The position numbers and the translations under genes were made by a program. A stretch of 64,000 nt of DNA from Microbacterium maritypicum (GTDB lineage: Bacteria; Actinomycetota; Actinomycetes; Actinomycetales; Microbacteriaceae). The notes beneath the pieces are model-generated. The model made no database searches and was not told where the DNA came from. It saw only the letters and a list, made by a program, of their open reading frames with translations. The stretch spans positions 620,001-684,000 of the forward strand of contig NZ_WAAQ01000002.1 of NCBI RefSeq assembly GCF_008868125.1, given 5' to 3'. This document shows, one piece after another, positions 52,327 to 60,536 of the stretch; positions within the stretch are counted from its first letter, which is position 1, and each line of letters opens with the position of its first letter.

Positions 52327-52377
52327 TGACCTTTGGCCGCGTTGCCAGGCGTGGCGATCACTGGGGAAAAGGGGATC

Positions 52378-52860
52378 ATGGGAGCCAACGAACTATCGAT
52401 ACAGCTGTGGCGCGAGCGTGAACTGCTCGAGATGCTGCTGTTCAAGCTCGACGAGCAGCAGCTGCTTCTCGCCGCCGGCCGATCCCAATGGATCCAGTTT
52501 GCCGCGCGGGAGATCGATCAGGTCCTCGACAGGCTGCGCGGCGCGGGACTCGCCCGCACCGTCGAGGTCGCCACCGTCGCGGAGGAGTGGGGGGCTCCCG
52601 AGGTCTCGACCATTCGCGAACTGATCGAGCACGCGCCCGAAGGGGCATGGCAGGAGGTCTTCGCCGACCATCTGCGTGCGCTCACCAAGCTCGCCGCCGA
52701 GGTCGAGCAGATGCGCGACGCCAACGCGGAGCAGCTCAGCGGAGTGCTCCGCGCCACGCAGGAGACGATCGCCGCACTCGGGCACGACACCGGCGAGTAC
52801 ACGACCAAGGGTGACCGCGCCCGCGACGACGCCGCGCGCATCATCGACACCGAGATGTGA
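52378..52860 (+). CDS. flgN: FlgN-type export chaperone
   Basis: Helical protein of 160 residues (NELSIQLWRERELLEMLLFKLDEQQLLLAAGR at the start, as in FlgN proteins). It is the chaperone of the hook-filament junction proteins FlgK and FlgL, encoded next. The ATG at 52378 follows AAAAGGGGA. Confidence 0.85.
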   Translation: MGANELSIQLWRERELLEMLLFKLDEQQLLLAAGRSQWIQFAAREIDQVLDRLRGAGLARTVEVATVAEEWGAPEVSTIRELIEHAPEGAWQEVFADHLRALTKLAAEVEQMRDANAEQLSGVLRATQETIAALGHDTGEYTTKGDRARDDAARIIDTEM

Positions 52861-52873
52861 CCGAGAGGGGATC

Positions 52874-54283
52874 ATGTCGACCTTCAGTGGACTGAACACG
52901 GCGGCCAGCGCCCTGGCCGTCGCGCGGCGCGGGATGGACGTGGTCGGGCAGAACATCGCCAACCAGAAGACCGAGGGGTACACGCGGCAGCGCGTGACGA
53001 CCTCGGCGGTCGCCGCGATCGCCCAGACCGGACGGTTCAGCGTCGGCGCCCTGCCCGGGCACGGCGTCTCGATCGACGGCGTCGCGCGACTCGGCGACGC
53101 GCTGCTCGATGCCAGGGTGCGCGACGCCCTCGGCGCCTCGGGCTACTGGTCCACCAGGGCGGTCGCGGCGACCACCGTCGAGGCATCGCTGGCCGAGCCC
53201 ACCGCGAACGGGCTCGCAGCCCGGCTGTCGAAGTTCTGGTCCGGCTGGCAGGATCTCGCGAACACCCCGGATTCGGGGGCCGCGGCATCGAGCATCCTGG
53301 AATCGGCGAAGGAGCTCGCCTCCCACATCGCCGGCGGATACCGCAACGTCGCCACGCAGTGGACCAACGCGCGTGACTCCGCCGACCGCACGGTCTCGCA
53401 GGTGAATGCGACAGCCGACCAGATCGCGGTGCTCAACGACGAGATCCGCGACGCCCTCGCCTCCGGCCGCTCGGCGAACGAGCTGATGGACCAGCGCAGC
53501 GTCCTCGCGCAGAACGTCGCCAGGATGTCGGGCGCGGCGGCCACGATCGAGAGCGACGGCACCATGACCGTCCGCCTCGGCGGCAACGCACTGGTCTCCG
53601 GGTCCGATTCCCGTCATCTCGTGCTCACGGGGCCGGCGTCCATCGACTCGGGTCAACGCTTCAGTCTCTCCTGGGCATCCGCGCCCGATCTTCCCGTCTC
53701 GATCGACGGCGGCGAGCTCGGCGCTTCGCTCTCGGTGCTCGCACCGGCAGCCGACGGCGGCATGCTCGCGGGACTCGCGGTGACCTACGACAAGGTGGCG
53801 ACGGCGCTCGCCGAGGCGATGAACACCCAGCACCGCGCGGGTGTGACCTCCACGGGCCAGGCCGGCGGGGACTTCTTCACCGTCCCGGGCACCGGGTCGG
53901 CAGCGCTCGGTCTCCAGGTCGCCGTCGCCACGGCGGCCGAGCTCGCACTCGCCGCACCGGGGGCGGGACCGCTGGATGCGACGAATGCCGACCTGATCTC
54001 CCAGATCGGCCGGCGTGCAGGCTCTCCCGATGCGCTCTGGTCCGATCAGGTCACCCGGTTCGGGGTCGCGACCGCGGCCGATGTGCAGCGCGCGAAGCTC
54101 TCCGATTCCGCAGCGGTCGCCGCCGTCGGTGCACAGCAGTCGGTCGCCGCCGTCGACGGCGACGAGGAGACGATCAGCCTGCTCACCTACCAGACCGCCT
54201 ACCAGGCCGCAGCCCGAGTGATGACCGCGGTGGATGAGGCGCTCGACGTTCTCATCAACCGCACGGGTCTTGTCGGACGCTGA
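52874..54283 (+). CDS. flgK: Flagellar hook-associated protein FlgK (HAP1)
   Basis: Protein of 469 residues. The N-terminal helix STFSGLNTAASALAVARRGMDVVGQNIANQKTEGYTRQRV in pieces and the C-terminal helix EETISLLTYQTAYQAAARVMTAVDEALDVLINRTGLVGR in pieces are canonical. Forms the first junction layer between hook and filament. AGAGGGGA precedes the ATG. Confidence 0.95.
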   Translation: MSTFSGLNTAASALAVARRGMDVVGQNIANQKTEGYTRQRVTTSAVAAIAQTGRFSVGALPGHGVSIDGVARLGDALLDARVRDALGASGYWSTRAVAATTVEASLAEPTANGLAARLSKFWSGWQDLANTPDSGAAASSILESAKELASHIAGGYRNVATQWTNARDSADRTVSQVNATADQIAVLNDEIRDALASGRSANELMDQRSVLAQNVARMSGAAATIESDGTMTVRLGGNALVSGSDSRHLVLTGPASIDSGQRFSLSWASAPDLPVSIDGGELGASLSVLAPAADGGMLAGLAVTYDKVATALAEAMNTQHRAGVTSTGQAGGDFFTVPGTGSAALGLQVAVATAAELALAAPGAGPLDATNADLISQIGRRAGSPDALWSDQVTRFGVATAADVQRAKLSDSAAVAAVGAQQSVAAVDGDEETISLLTYQTAYQAAARVMTAVDEALDVLINRTGLVGR

Positions 54284-54296
54284 GCGAAGGAGCCTC

Positions 54297-55178
54297 ATGA
54301 TCTCTCGAGTGACCTCGTCCGCGATGACGCAGACGGCCATGCGCCAACTGCAGTCCAACCTCTCCGAGCTGGCGCGTCTGCAGGAGCAGGCGACATCTCA
54401 GCGTGCGTTCGCCGCTCCGTCGGACGACCCCGCAGCGGCCGCCGCGGCCCTCGCGCTGCATGCCGAGCAGCGCCGCACCGAGCAGTACGCCCGCAACATC
54501 GACGACGGTCTGGCCTGGGTCACCGCGGCCGACACCGCGATCACCGCGAGCACGGCCCTGCTGGGGCGGATTCGCGACCTGACCGCCCAGGGCGCGAACG
54601 ACGGCGCCCTAGACGCCACCGCCAAGGAGGCTCTGGCGGTCGAGCTCGAAGGCATCGGCAAGGAGCTCCTCGCCCAGGCGAACACCCGGCTGCTCGGCCG
54701 CTCCGTGTTCGCCGGCACTTCCGACACCGCGGCCTTCGCCGCGGACTACAGCCACAGCGGCGTGCCGGGAGCCGAGGTCACCCGCCGTGTCTCCGATGCG
54801 GCATCCGTCCGTGTCGACACCGACGGCGCCGCGGTCTTCGGCACCGGAGATGGCTCGGTCTTCGCGCTCGTGGACAAGATCGTCGCCGACCTCCGCTCCG
54901 GCACGAACGTCGGCCCCCGTCTGGGAGAGATCGACAGCCGCCGCACGGCCATGCTCGGCGTGCAGGGCTCGGTGGGAACCAGACAGTCGCAGATCGAACG
55001 CGCCAAGGAGGCGGTAGTGCACAATTCCGTGTCCCTCGAGTCCCGCAGGACGGCGGTGGAGGACGTCGATTCGATCGAGGTGCTCGTGCGCCTGCAGGCG
55101 CAGGAGCTCGTGTACCGCTCCGCGCTCGCGGTGAATGCGCGCGTGCTCCAGCCCTCACTCATGGACTTCCTCCGATGA
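54297..55178 (+). CDS. flgL: Flagellar hook-associated protein FlgL (HAP3)
   Basis: Protein of 293 residues with flagellin-like ends (MISRVTSSAMTQTAMRQLQSN, then SDDPAAAAAALALH; C-terminus LVRLQAQELVYRSALAVNARVLQPSLMDFLR in pieces). Forms the second junction layer. GAAGGAG precedes the ATG. Overlaps fliW by 4 bp. Confidence 0.93.
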   Translation: MISRVTSSAMTQTAMRQLQSNLSELARLQEQATSQRAFAAPSDDPAAAAAALALHAEQRRTEQYARNIDDGLAWVTAADTAITASTALLGRIRDLTAQGANDGALDATAKEALAVELEGIGKELLAQANTRLLGRSVFAGTSDTAAFAADYSHSGVPGAEVTRRVSDAASVRVDTDGAAVFGTGDGSVFALVDKIVADLRSGTNVGPRLGEIDSRRTAMLGVQGSVGTRQSQIERAKEAVVHNSVSLESRRTAVEDVDSIEVLVRLQAQELVYRSALAVNARVLQPSLMDFLR

Positions 55179-55546
55179 CCGCCGCACTGACTTTCCTCGC
55201 CCCGCCGCCCGGACTCGCCCCCCACGTCGATTTCGCCTTGACTCCCGTCGACGGTGCTGACGGGCTGTTCTCGCTGCGGGCCGTGGACGACGCCGAGCTG
55301 CGTCTGTATCTGGTGGATCCTCGAACGGTGCTGAGCGCGTACGCGCCGACCCTCACCGACGAGCAGGCAGACGGTCTGGCGCTCGAATCGCCGGATGACG
55401 CGCTGATCCTCGTCGTCGCCCACCCGTCCGCCGAGGGCGTGAGCGTGAACCTCCTCGCCCCCGTGATCGTCAACCAGACGACGGGAGCCGCCTCGCAGGT
55501 GATCCTCGAGGATCAGGACTACCCGCTGCGCGCTCCGCTCGGCTGA
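55175..55546 (+). CDS. fliW: Flagellar assembly factor FliW
   Basis: Protein of 123 residues with FliW stretches (FALTPVDGADGLFSLRAVDDAELRLYLVDP in pieces, NLLAPVIVNQTTGAASQVIL). It binds flagellin and, when freed, sequesters CsrA, relieving repression of flagellin translation. It ends the flgN operon, next to the tsaB junction, at the opposite end of the locus from csrA. Confidence 0.92.
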   Translation: MTAALTFLAPPPGLAPHVDFALTPVDGADGLFSLRAVDDAELRLYLVDPRTVLSAYAPTLTDEQADGLALESPDDALILVVAHPSAEGVSVNLLAPVIVNQTTGAASQVILEDQDYPLRAPLG

Positions 55547-55594
55547 GCCCGGGGCCTCCGGCGCCTGCGGGGAGCTCCCTCGCGGGACGGCGGC

Positions 55595-55606
55595 TAATCT
55601 GGAGTC
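55595..55606 (+). promoter_or_regulatory. Leaderless promoter of tsaB
   Basis: TAATCT (55595-55600) lies six bases before the tsaB GTG. It gives tsaB-rimI-tsaD a promoter independent of tsaE. Confidence 0.5.
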
Positions 55607-56224
55607 GTGATCCTTGCCGTCGACACTTCCCTGGGCACGGCTGTCGCCCTCATCGATGCCGACGGGGAGCGACGCGCCGAAGCCGGTGCCGTCGACCCTC
55701 TCGGCCACGCCGAGGTCATCGGCGACCTCCTCGTCGATGTGCTCCGCGAGGCGGGTGACGCGAAGATCACCCACGTCGTCGCCGGCATGGGGCCCGGCCC
55801 CTTCACCGGGTTGCGTATCGGCATCGCCGCGGCGCGTGCCTTCGCACTCGGACGCGGCCTGCCCGTCGTCTCCGTCCCCAGCCACTTCGCCGCGGCTCTG
55901 ACGGCGCTGGAGAGCGAGACCGCTCCCTTCGCGATCGTCACCGACGCCCGTCGGCGCGAGGTCGCCATCACCGTGTTCGACGGTCTCGACGACGACGGCA
56001 TCCCGGTCGTCGTCGCCGACACCGTGCTCGTGCGGGCCGCCGACGCCGACGCGCATCTCGACGGCATCCGGCGCATCGATGTGACGACGCTCTCCGCATC
56101 GGATCTCGCGCGGGTCGGGGCCCGCGCGCTCGCCGCCGGTCGTACGCTCGCCGGCGAGGAGCCCCTCTACATGCGTCACCCCGATGTGACGCTTCCCGGT
56201 GCGCCGAAGAAGGTGGGGACATGA
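55607..56224 (+). CDS. tsaB: tRNA threonylcarbamoyladenosine biosynthesis protein TsaB
   Basis: Protein of 205 residues of the ASKHA fold, beginning [16 protein letters not shown], with [23 protein letters not shown]. It is an inactive TsaD paralogue that forms the TsaB-TsaD dimer for t6A synthesis. GTG start, probably leaderless. Overlaps rimI by 4 bp. Confidence 0.95.
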   Translation: MILAVDTSLGTAVALIDADGERRAEAGAVDPLGHAEVIGDLLVDVLREAGDAKITHVVAGMGPGPFTGLRIGIAAARAFALGRGLPVVSVPSHFAAALTALESETAPFAIVTDARRREVAITVFDGLDDDGIPVVVADTVLVRAADADAHLDGIRRIDVTTLSASDLARVGARALAAGRTLAGEEPLYMRHPDVTLPGAPKKVGT

Positions 56225-56709
56225 CCCTCCGCGACGCGACGGTCGAAGACCTCGACGCGATCATGGCGATCGAGAACCGGTCCTTCCCGACGGACGCCTG
56301 GAGCGCGGAGACCATGGCCGCCGAGCTCGCGAGCCCACACGGCCGCTACCTCGTGGACGAGCACGACGGTGCGGTGATCGGATACGGCGGAGTGCGCGCC
56401 CTCCACGGCAGCGCCGACGCCGACATCCAGACCATCGCCCTGCTCGCCGAGCACCGCGGCCAGGGGCGGGGCAGGATCCTGCTGCGCGCGCTGCTCGCGG
56501 CGGCCGCAGCACGCGGTGCACGAGAGGTGTTCCTCGAGGTGCGCGCCGACAACCCTTCGGCCGAGGGACTCTACCTCGCCGAGGGATTCGAGGAGATCGC
56601 CCGCCGTCCCCACTACTATCAGCCCGACGACGTCGACGCGATCGTGATGCGTCTGGATCTGCGCCGTCGCACGGTGCCCGTCACCGCCACCGAGGAGGCG
56701 AAGGCATGA
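56221..56709 (+). CDS. rimI: Ribosomal-protein-alanine N-acetyltransferase RimI (GNAT)
   Basis: Protein of 162 residues of the GNAT fold: strand/helix start [25 protein letters not shown], acetyl-CoA loop [16 protein letters not shown], and [20 protein letters not shown]. It probably acetylates the N-terminus of S18 or other proteins. Usual place between tsaB and tsaD. Confidence 0.93.
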   Translation: MTLRDATVEDLDAIMAIENRSFPTDAWSAETMAAELASPHGRYLVDEHDGAVIGYGGVRALHGSADADIQTIALLAEHRGQGRGRILLRALLAAAAARGAREVFLEVRADNPSAEGLYLAEGFEEIARRPHYYQPDDVDAIVMRLDLRRRTVPVTATEEAKA

Positions 56710-57773
56710 GCGAGCCGCTGGTTCTGGGCATCGAGACGAGTTGCGACGAGACGGGCATCGGCATCGTGCGCGGACGCACCCTGCTGTCGAACACCATCGC
56801 GTCGAGCATGGACGAGCACGCCAGGTACGGCGGGGTCGTACCGGAGGTCGCCGCCAGGGCGCACCTGGAGGCGTTGCAGCCCGCGATCGATGCCGCCCTC
56901 GCCGAGGCGGGTGTGCGCCTGGATGATCTCGATGCCGTCGCGGTCACGAGCGGCCCAGGACTCGCCGGAGCACTGATGGTCGGCGTGGGGGCGGCGAAGG
57001 GCCTCGCCGTCTCGATCGACAAGCCCCTCTACGCCGTGAACCACCTCGTCGGCCACATCGCCGCCGACATCCTCACCGCCGACTCCGCTCCGCTCGAGTA
57101 CCCCACGATCGCCCTGCTCGTGTCCGGCGGTCACACCTCGCTGCTGCATGTGCGCGACCTCACCACCGACGTCGAGCTGCTGGGGGAGACGATGGACGAC
57201 GCCGCGGGAGAGGCCTTCGACAAGGTCGCCCGCCTCCTGTCCTTGCCGTACCCGGGTGGTCCGGAGATCGACCGTGCAGCCGCCGACGGCGACCCGGAGG
57301 CGATCCGGTTCCCCCGTGGCCTGTCCCGTGCTTCCGACCTGGCGAAGCACCGCTACGACTTCTCGTTCTCGGGGCTGAAGACGGCCGTGGCCCGCTGGGT
57401 CGAGCGCTGCGAAGCCGAGGGGGTCGAGGTTCCCCTCGCCGACGTCGCCGCGAGCTTCCGCGAGGCGGTCGTCGACGTTCTGGTCACGAAGGCGCTCGCC
57501 GCCTGCGCCGACCTCGGTGTGCCGCGGCTGCTGCTCGGCGGGGGAGTGATCGCGAACCGGCGTCTGCGCGAGGTCGCTCTGGAGCGCGCCGAGGCTGCAG
57601 GCGTCACGGTGCGCATCCCGCCGTTGTCGCTGTGCACCGACAACGGCGCGATGATCGCCGCCCTCGCGTCCGAGCTGATCTCCTCCGGCCGGCGCCCGTC
57701 CACCCTGGCGTTCGGCGCGGACTCGACGCTGCCCGTGACCGAGATCCAGATCGCGGAGGCGGTGTCGGTATGA
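56706..57773 (+). CDS. tsaD: tRNA N6-threonylcarbamoyltransferase TsaD
   Basis: Protein of 355 residues that transfers the threonylcarbamoyl group to A37 of tRNA. It starts [17 protein letters not shown], with metal-binding HLVGH in [12 protein letters not shown] (residues ~112-116) and [13 protein letters not shown] near the C-terminus. Overlaps rimI and the next gene by 4 bp each. Confidence 0.97.
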   Translation: MSEPLVLGIETSCDETGIGIVRGRTLLSNTIASSMDEHARYGGVVPEVAARAHLEALQPAIDAALAEAGVRLDDLDAVAVTSGPGLAGALMVGVGAAKGLAVSIDKPLYAVNHLVGHIAADILTADSAPLEYPTIALLVSGGHTSLLHVRDLTTDVELLGETMDDAAGEAFDKVARLLSLPYPGGPEIDRAAADGDPEAIRFPRGLSRASDLAKHRYDFSFSGLKTAVARWVERCEAEGVEVPLADVAASFREAVVDVLVTKALAACADLGVPRLLLGGGVIANRRLREVALERAEAAGVTVRIPPLSLCTDNGAMIAALASELISSGRRPSTLAFGADSTLPVTEIQIAEAVSV

Positions 57774-58255
57774 GTGACGTCCCCGGTACTCCCGAGCCGC
57801 GGTCCTCGGCGACGCCGGCGGCGCGTATCGAAGGCCCCAGCGACGAGGTCGAGCACCCCGCAGGGTCCGCCCGTCTTCCCGGTTCCCGCCGAGACGGATA
57901 CACCAGGCTGCCGACCGGTCCGGTCGGCATCGAGCCGGTCGTCGCGACCGGTCCCGACATCGATGCTCCCGACGACACGGAGTGGGAGCCGTCGACGGGA
58001 TCCATGCCGGTCGACGACACCCGATTGGCGCCGTGGGCGCTGCTGGCGGCGATCGTCGCGCTCGGGGCGTCGTTCTTCGTCGGCTGGGGCATCCCGGTCG
58101 CCGTGGTCGCGGTCGTCGCGGCGATCATGTCTCTGCGTCGCCCTGTCGAGAGTCGCGCGATCGCGCGCTGGGCGCTCGTTCTCGGACTCTGCGCGACGGT
58201 CTACAGCCTGGGCTGGCTGGTCTGGGCCGGCATGCAGTTCGAGAGGCTCGGCTGA
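57770..58255 (+). CDS. Small membrane protein, DUF4190-like
   Basis: Protein of 161 residues. The first ~85 residues are acidic, proline-rich and probably disordered. Residues ~88-155 hold two or three hydrophobic helices ([38 protein letters not shown] in pieces, [21 protein letters not shown]), the DUF4190 pattern. Function unknown. ATG overlaps the tsaD stop. Confidence 0.75.
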   Translation: MSDVPGTPEPRSSATPAARIEGPSDEVEHPAGSARLPGSRRDGYTRLPTGPVGIEPVVATGPDIDAPDDTEWEPSTGSMPVDDTRLAPWALLAAIVALGASFFVGWGIPVAVVAVVAAIMSLRRPVESRAIARWALVLGLCATVYSLGWLVWAGMQFERLG

Positions 58256-58259
58256 GCCG

Positions 58260-59399
58260 ATGCTGGACGCGGACGAGCTCGAGGAGCTGCGCTCCCTGCA
58301 GGCGCGGGCCTACGGCCGCGAGGCGTCGCTCACCGATGCCGACGCCGTGCGACTGCGCGCGCTGGAGGAGCGCCGTGTTGCGCCGGGTGTCGAACCCGTG
58401 GGGCTCGACTTCGCCCCGACCGCCGATACCGTGTCGCCTCCCGACCGCGGGGAGTCGTCGGACGACGCTGGTTCCGCGAGCGCTGAGGCAGAGGATCAGG
58501 GCGTCGAGGCCGCGGCACCCGACGCGGCGGAGGGGCATCCGTCGCCTGTCGCAGAGGGCTCACCGGGGACCGGGGAGTCCGCGCGATCCCTATGGCGCGC
58601 GCATTGGCGGCCCGCCGTGCTCGCCGTCGCGGCTTTGCTCATCGTCGGGGTCGGCGTGGGCTGGCTGCTGTTCGGCCGGTCGGCTGCGACCCCGGTCGCC
58701 CTGAGCGCGCAGCAGCAGGAATGGCAGAGCGCGCTGATCGCCGGAGGGCGCTACGACCCGGGATCCGTGCGCGCCCTCGCCGTCGAGCAGGGGGCGGTCA
58801 TCTCAGCGGCGACCAAGGACGACGGCGCGATCACCTGCCTGCTCGTGGCGACCTCCGCGTCGGCACTGCCCACCTGCGAGCGCACGGAGACCGTCGAGGG
58901 CTCGGGGCTCTTCGGGGCGGTCACAGTGGAGTCGAAGGACGACATCAGGCGCGAGCTCAACGTGCAGATGATGTTCACCGCGTCCGGCGAACCCGCCGTA
59001 TCCACCTACACGGCGGAGTATGGACCCGGCACCACCAACGGTGTGACATATGCGAACGCCGGTGAGGCGGAGAAGGCGAAGCGGATCGCGGCGCAGGGGT
59101 TCGAGATCAACTCGCTCTGGGTCATCGGCTACGACGGTGAGGTGCCGGTGTGGACGGGTATGGCGCTCGAGTCGTTTCAGACCTGTCTGATGTACGACGG
59201 CTCGGATGACCTGTTCCCTCGGGTCTGCGCCGATGCGCTCACTCTGCAGGAACAGAGCGCCACGCTGGTGCTGAACGTGGTCGATGAGGAGAGCGGCGAG
59301 GTCGTCCGCCTGGAGGTTCCGACCTGGAGTGACGGGAGCTCCTCGCTCATGATCACACGTGAGGGGGGTGCCGACGGTGCAGGCGGAGACGGACGCTGA
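58260..59399 (+). CDS. Hypothetical single-pass membrane protein (paralogue 1)
   Basis: Protein of 379 residues. A cytosolic N-terminal motif (LRSLQARAYGREASLTDADAVRLRALE) is followed by an acidic linker, one membrane helix (PAVLAVAALLIVGVGVGWLLF, residues ~119-139) and an exported domain with cysteine pairs (ITCLLVATS, PTCERTE, FQTCLMY, RVCADAL). Same architecture and recognisable sequence as the next gene. No known function. Confidence 0.75.
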   Translation: MLDADELEELRSLQARAYGREASLTDADAVRLRALEERRVAPGVEPVGLDFAPTADTVSPPDRGESSDDAGSASAEAEDQGVEAAAPDAAEGHPSPVAEGSPGTGESARSLWRAHWRPAVLAVAALLIVGVGVGWLLFGRSAATPVALSAQQQEWQSALIAGGRYDPGSVRALAVEQGAVISAATKDDGAITCLLVATSASALPTCERTETVEGSGLFGAVTVESKDDIRRELNVQMMFTASGEPAVSTYTAEYGPGTTNGVTYANAGEAEKAKRIAAQGFEINSLWVIGYDGEVPVWTGMALESFQTCLMYDGSDDLFPRVCADALTLQEQSATLVLNVVDEESGEVVRLEVPTWSDGSSSLMITREGGADGAGGDGR

Positions 59400-60531
59400 C
59401 GAGCTGCGGGCGCTCCAGCGCCGGGCCTATGGTCGTGACGGCATCCTCACGGATGCCGAGACCAGGCGGCTGCGGGAGCTGGAGGACGCGAGACGATCTC
59501 CGGTGACGCCCCCCGCCGTCGAGACCCGTGTGGATTCGTCGCCCGAGCAGCCGTCGCCCGCTCCTGCCGATGTCCCCGACGACGCTGGCGGGCATGCCGT
59601 CGTCGACGCTCCCGAGCCTGAGGCGATTACCGAGGATCGGCGCTCGTTCAGCACCGTTCGTCGTGTCCTGCGGAGGTATCGAGTGGGCGTGTCGGCGCTC
59701 GCGGTGATGACGGTGGCACTCGGGGTCGGCATCGGTGGGGCGCTGTTCGCGACACGCGCCGACGGCATCGCTCTGTCCGCCGCGCAGCAGGAGCGCCGTG
59801 ATGCGCTCGCCGCTGCCGACTTCGACAGCGGATCACTCCTTGCGGTCGCGCAGGACGAGGATGCGTTGGCCTGGTACGCGACCAAGGACGATGGCGGCGT
59901 CGTGTGCCTGATCCTCGACATCGGCGACCGTTCGCAGTCGAACTGCCTTCCCACCGGCGACATCGGACGTGGCCTGAGCGTGTCCTTCCCCGTTCCGATC
60001 GACGATCCCGAAGACGATACCCGGAGTCTGGGGGGTGTGAGCGCAACGATGCTCGTGTCGACAGCGGGTGAGCCGATGGTCGCTCTCCAGCGGCGGTCGA
60101 TGTCGTCGACGTCGTCCTCGCAGTTCGCGGGTGCCGAGCGCGCACGGGCCGAGGAACTGGCCGACGAGGGTTTCGCCTTCTCCCTCACGATCGTCGGCTC
60201 GTTCCGGACGCAACCCGTATGGGTCGGCGACCGCGTCTCGGAGCGGGGCGAGGTCGAGAAGTGCCTCATCATCGACGCCGGTGACCTGACGACGTGCGAG
60301 TCTCCCAGCGACGCGTGGGAGTCAGGGATCGACGCGCGGATCGACGGCGTCGGTGGCGCGGAGGTCGGCTCGACGGTGCTCGAGGCGCGGTTCACGAGGT
60401 GGCAGACGCCGTATCTGGTCATCGGTGAGGCCTCCGCCTCCCCAGGAGCGCCGCAGGACACCGTGCGGGTCGAAGCGCCTCCGGGCGATCCCATCGTGGT
60501 CGAGCCGCCGGGCCGCGACTCCGACGGCTGA
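59377..60531 (+). CDS. Hypothetical single-pass membrane protein (paralogue 2)
   Basis: Protein of about 384 residues and a tandem paralogue of the previous gene: LRALQRRAYGRDGILTDAETRRLRELE, linker, helix (VGVSALAVMTVALGVGIGGALFA), then an exported domain with VVCLILDIG, QSNCLPTG, VEKCLIID and TTCESPS cysteines. The GTG at 59377 lines up with the paralogue's start. GTG codons at 59359 and 59368 are also possible. It overlaps the previous gene by 23 bp. Confidence 0.7.
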   Translation: MQAETDADELRALQRRAYGRDGILTDAETRRLRELEDARRSPVTPPAVETRVDSSPEQPSPAPADVPDDAGGHAVVDAPEPEAITEDRRSFSTVRRVLRRYRVGVSALAVMTVALGVGIGGALFATRADGIALSAAQQERRDALAAADFDSGSLLAVAQDEDALAWYATKDDGGVVCLILDIGDRSQSNCLPTGDIGRGLSVSFPVPIDDPEDDTRSLGGVSATMLVSTAGEPMVALQRRSMSSTSSSQFAGAERARAEELADEGFAFSLTIVGSFRTQPVWVGDRVSERGEVEKCLIIDAGDLTTCESPSDAWESGIDARIDGVGGAEVGSTVLEARFTRWQTPYLVIGEASASPGAPQDTVRVEAPPGDPIVVEPPGRDSDG

Positions 60532-60536
60532 GCGGA

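Larger units (their letters stand above)
17983..55546. other. Flagellar/two-component/arsenic island between tsaE and tsaB
   Basis: Everything between the stop of tsaE and tsaB belongs to three groups: a two-component system with a degenerate GGDEF protein, a flagellar locus and an arsenic-resistance block. In most actinobacteria alr-tsaE-tsaB-rimI-tsaD is contiguous, so this stretch looks like an insertion or a lineage-specific accessory block. I see no integrase, transposase or flanking direct repeat, and GC content does not differ obviously. Confidence 0.65.

Noticed and set aside
17983..55546. Prophage, integrative element or transposon explaining the island
   Set aside because: No integrase, transposase, phage structural gene, tRNA end or direct flanking repeat could be found on either strand. 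The insertion idea rests on synteny alone.
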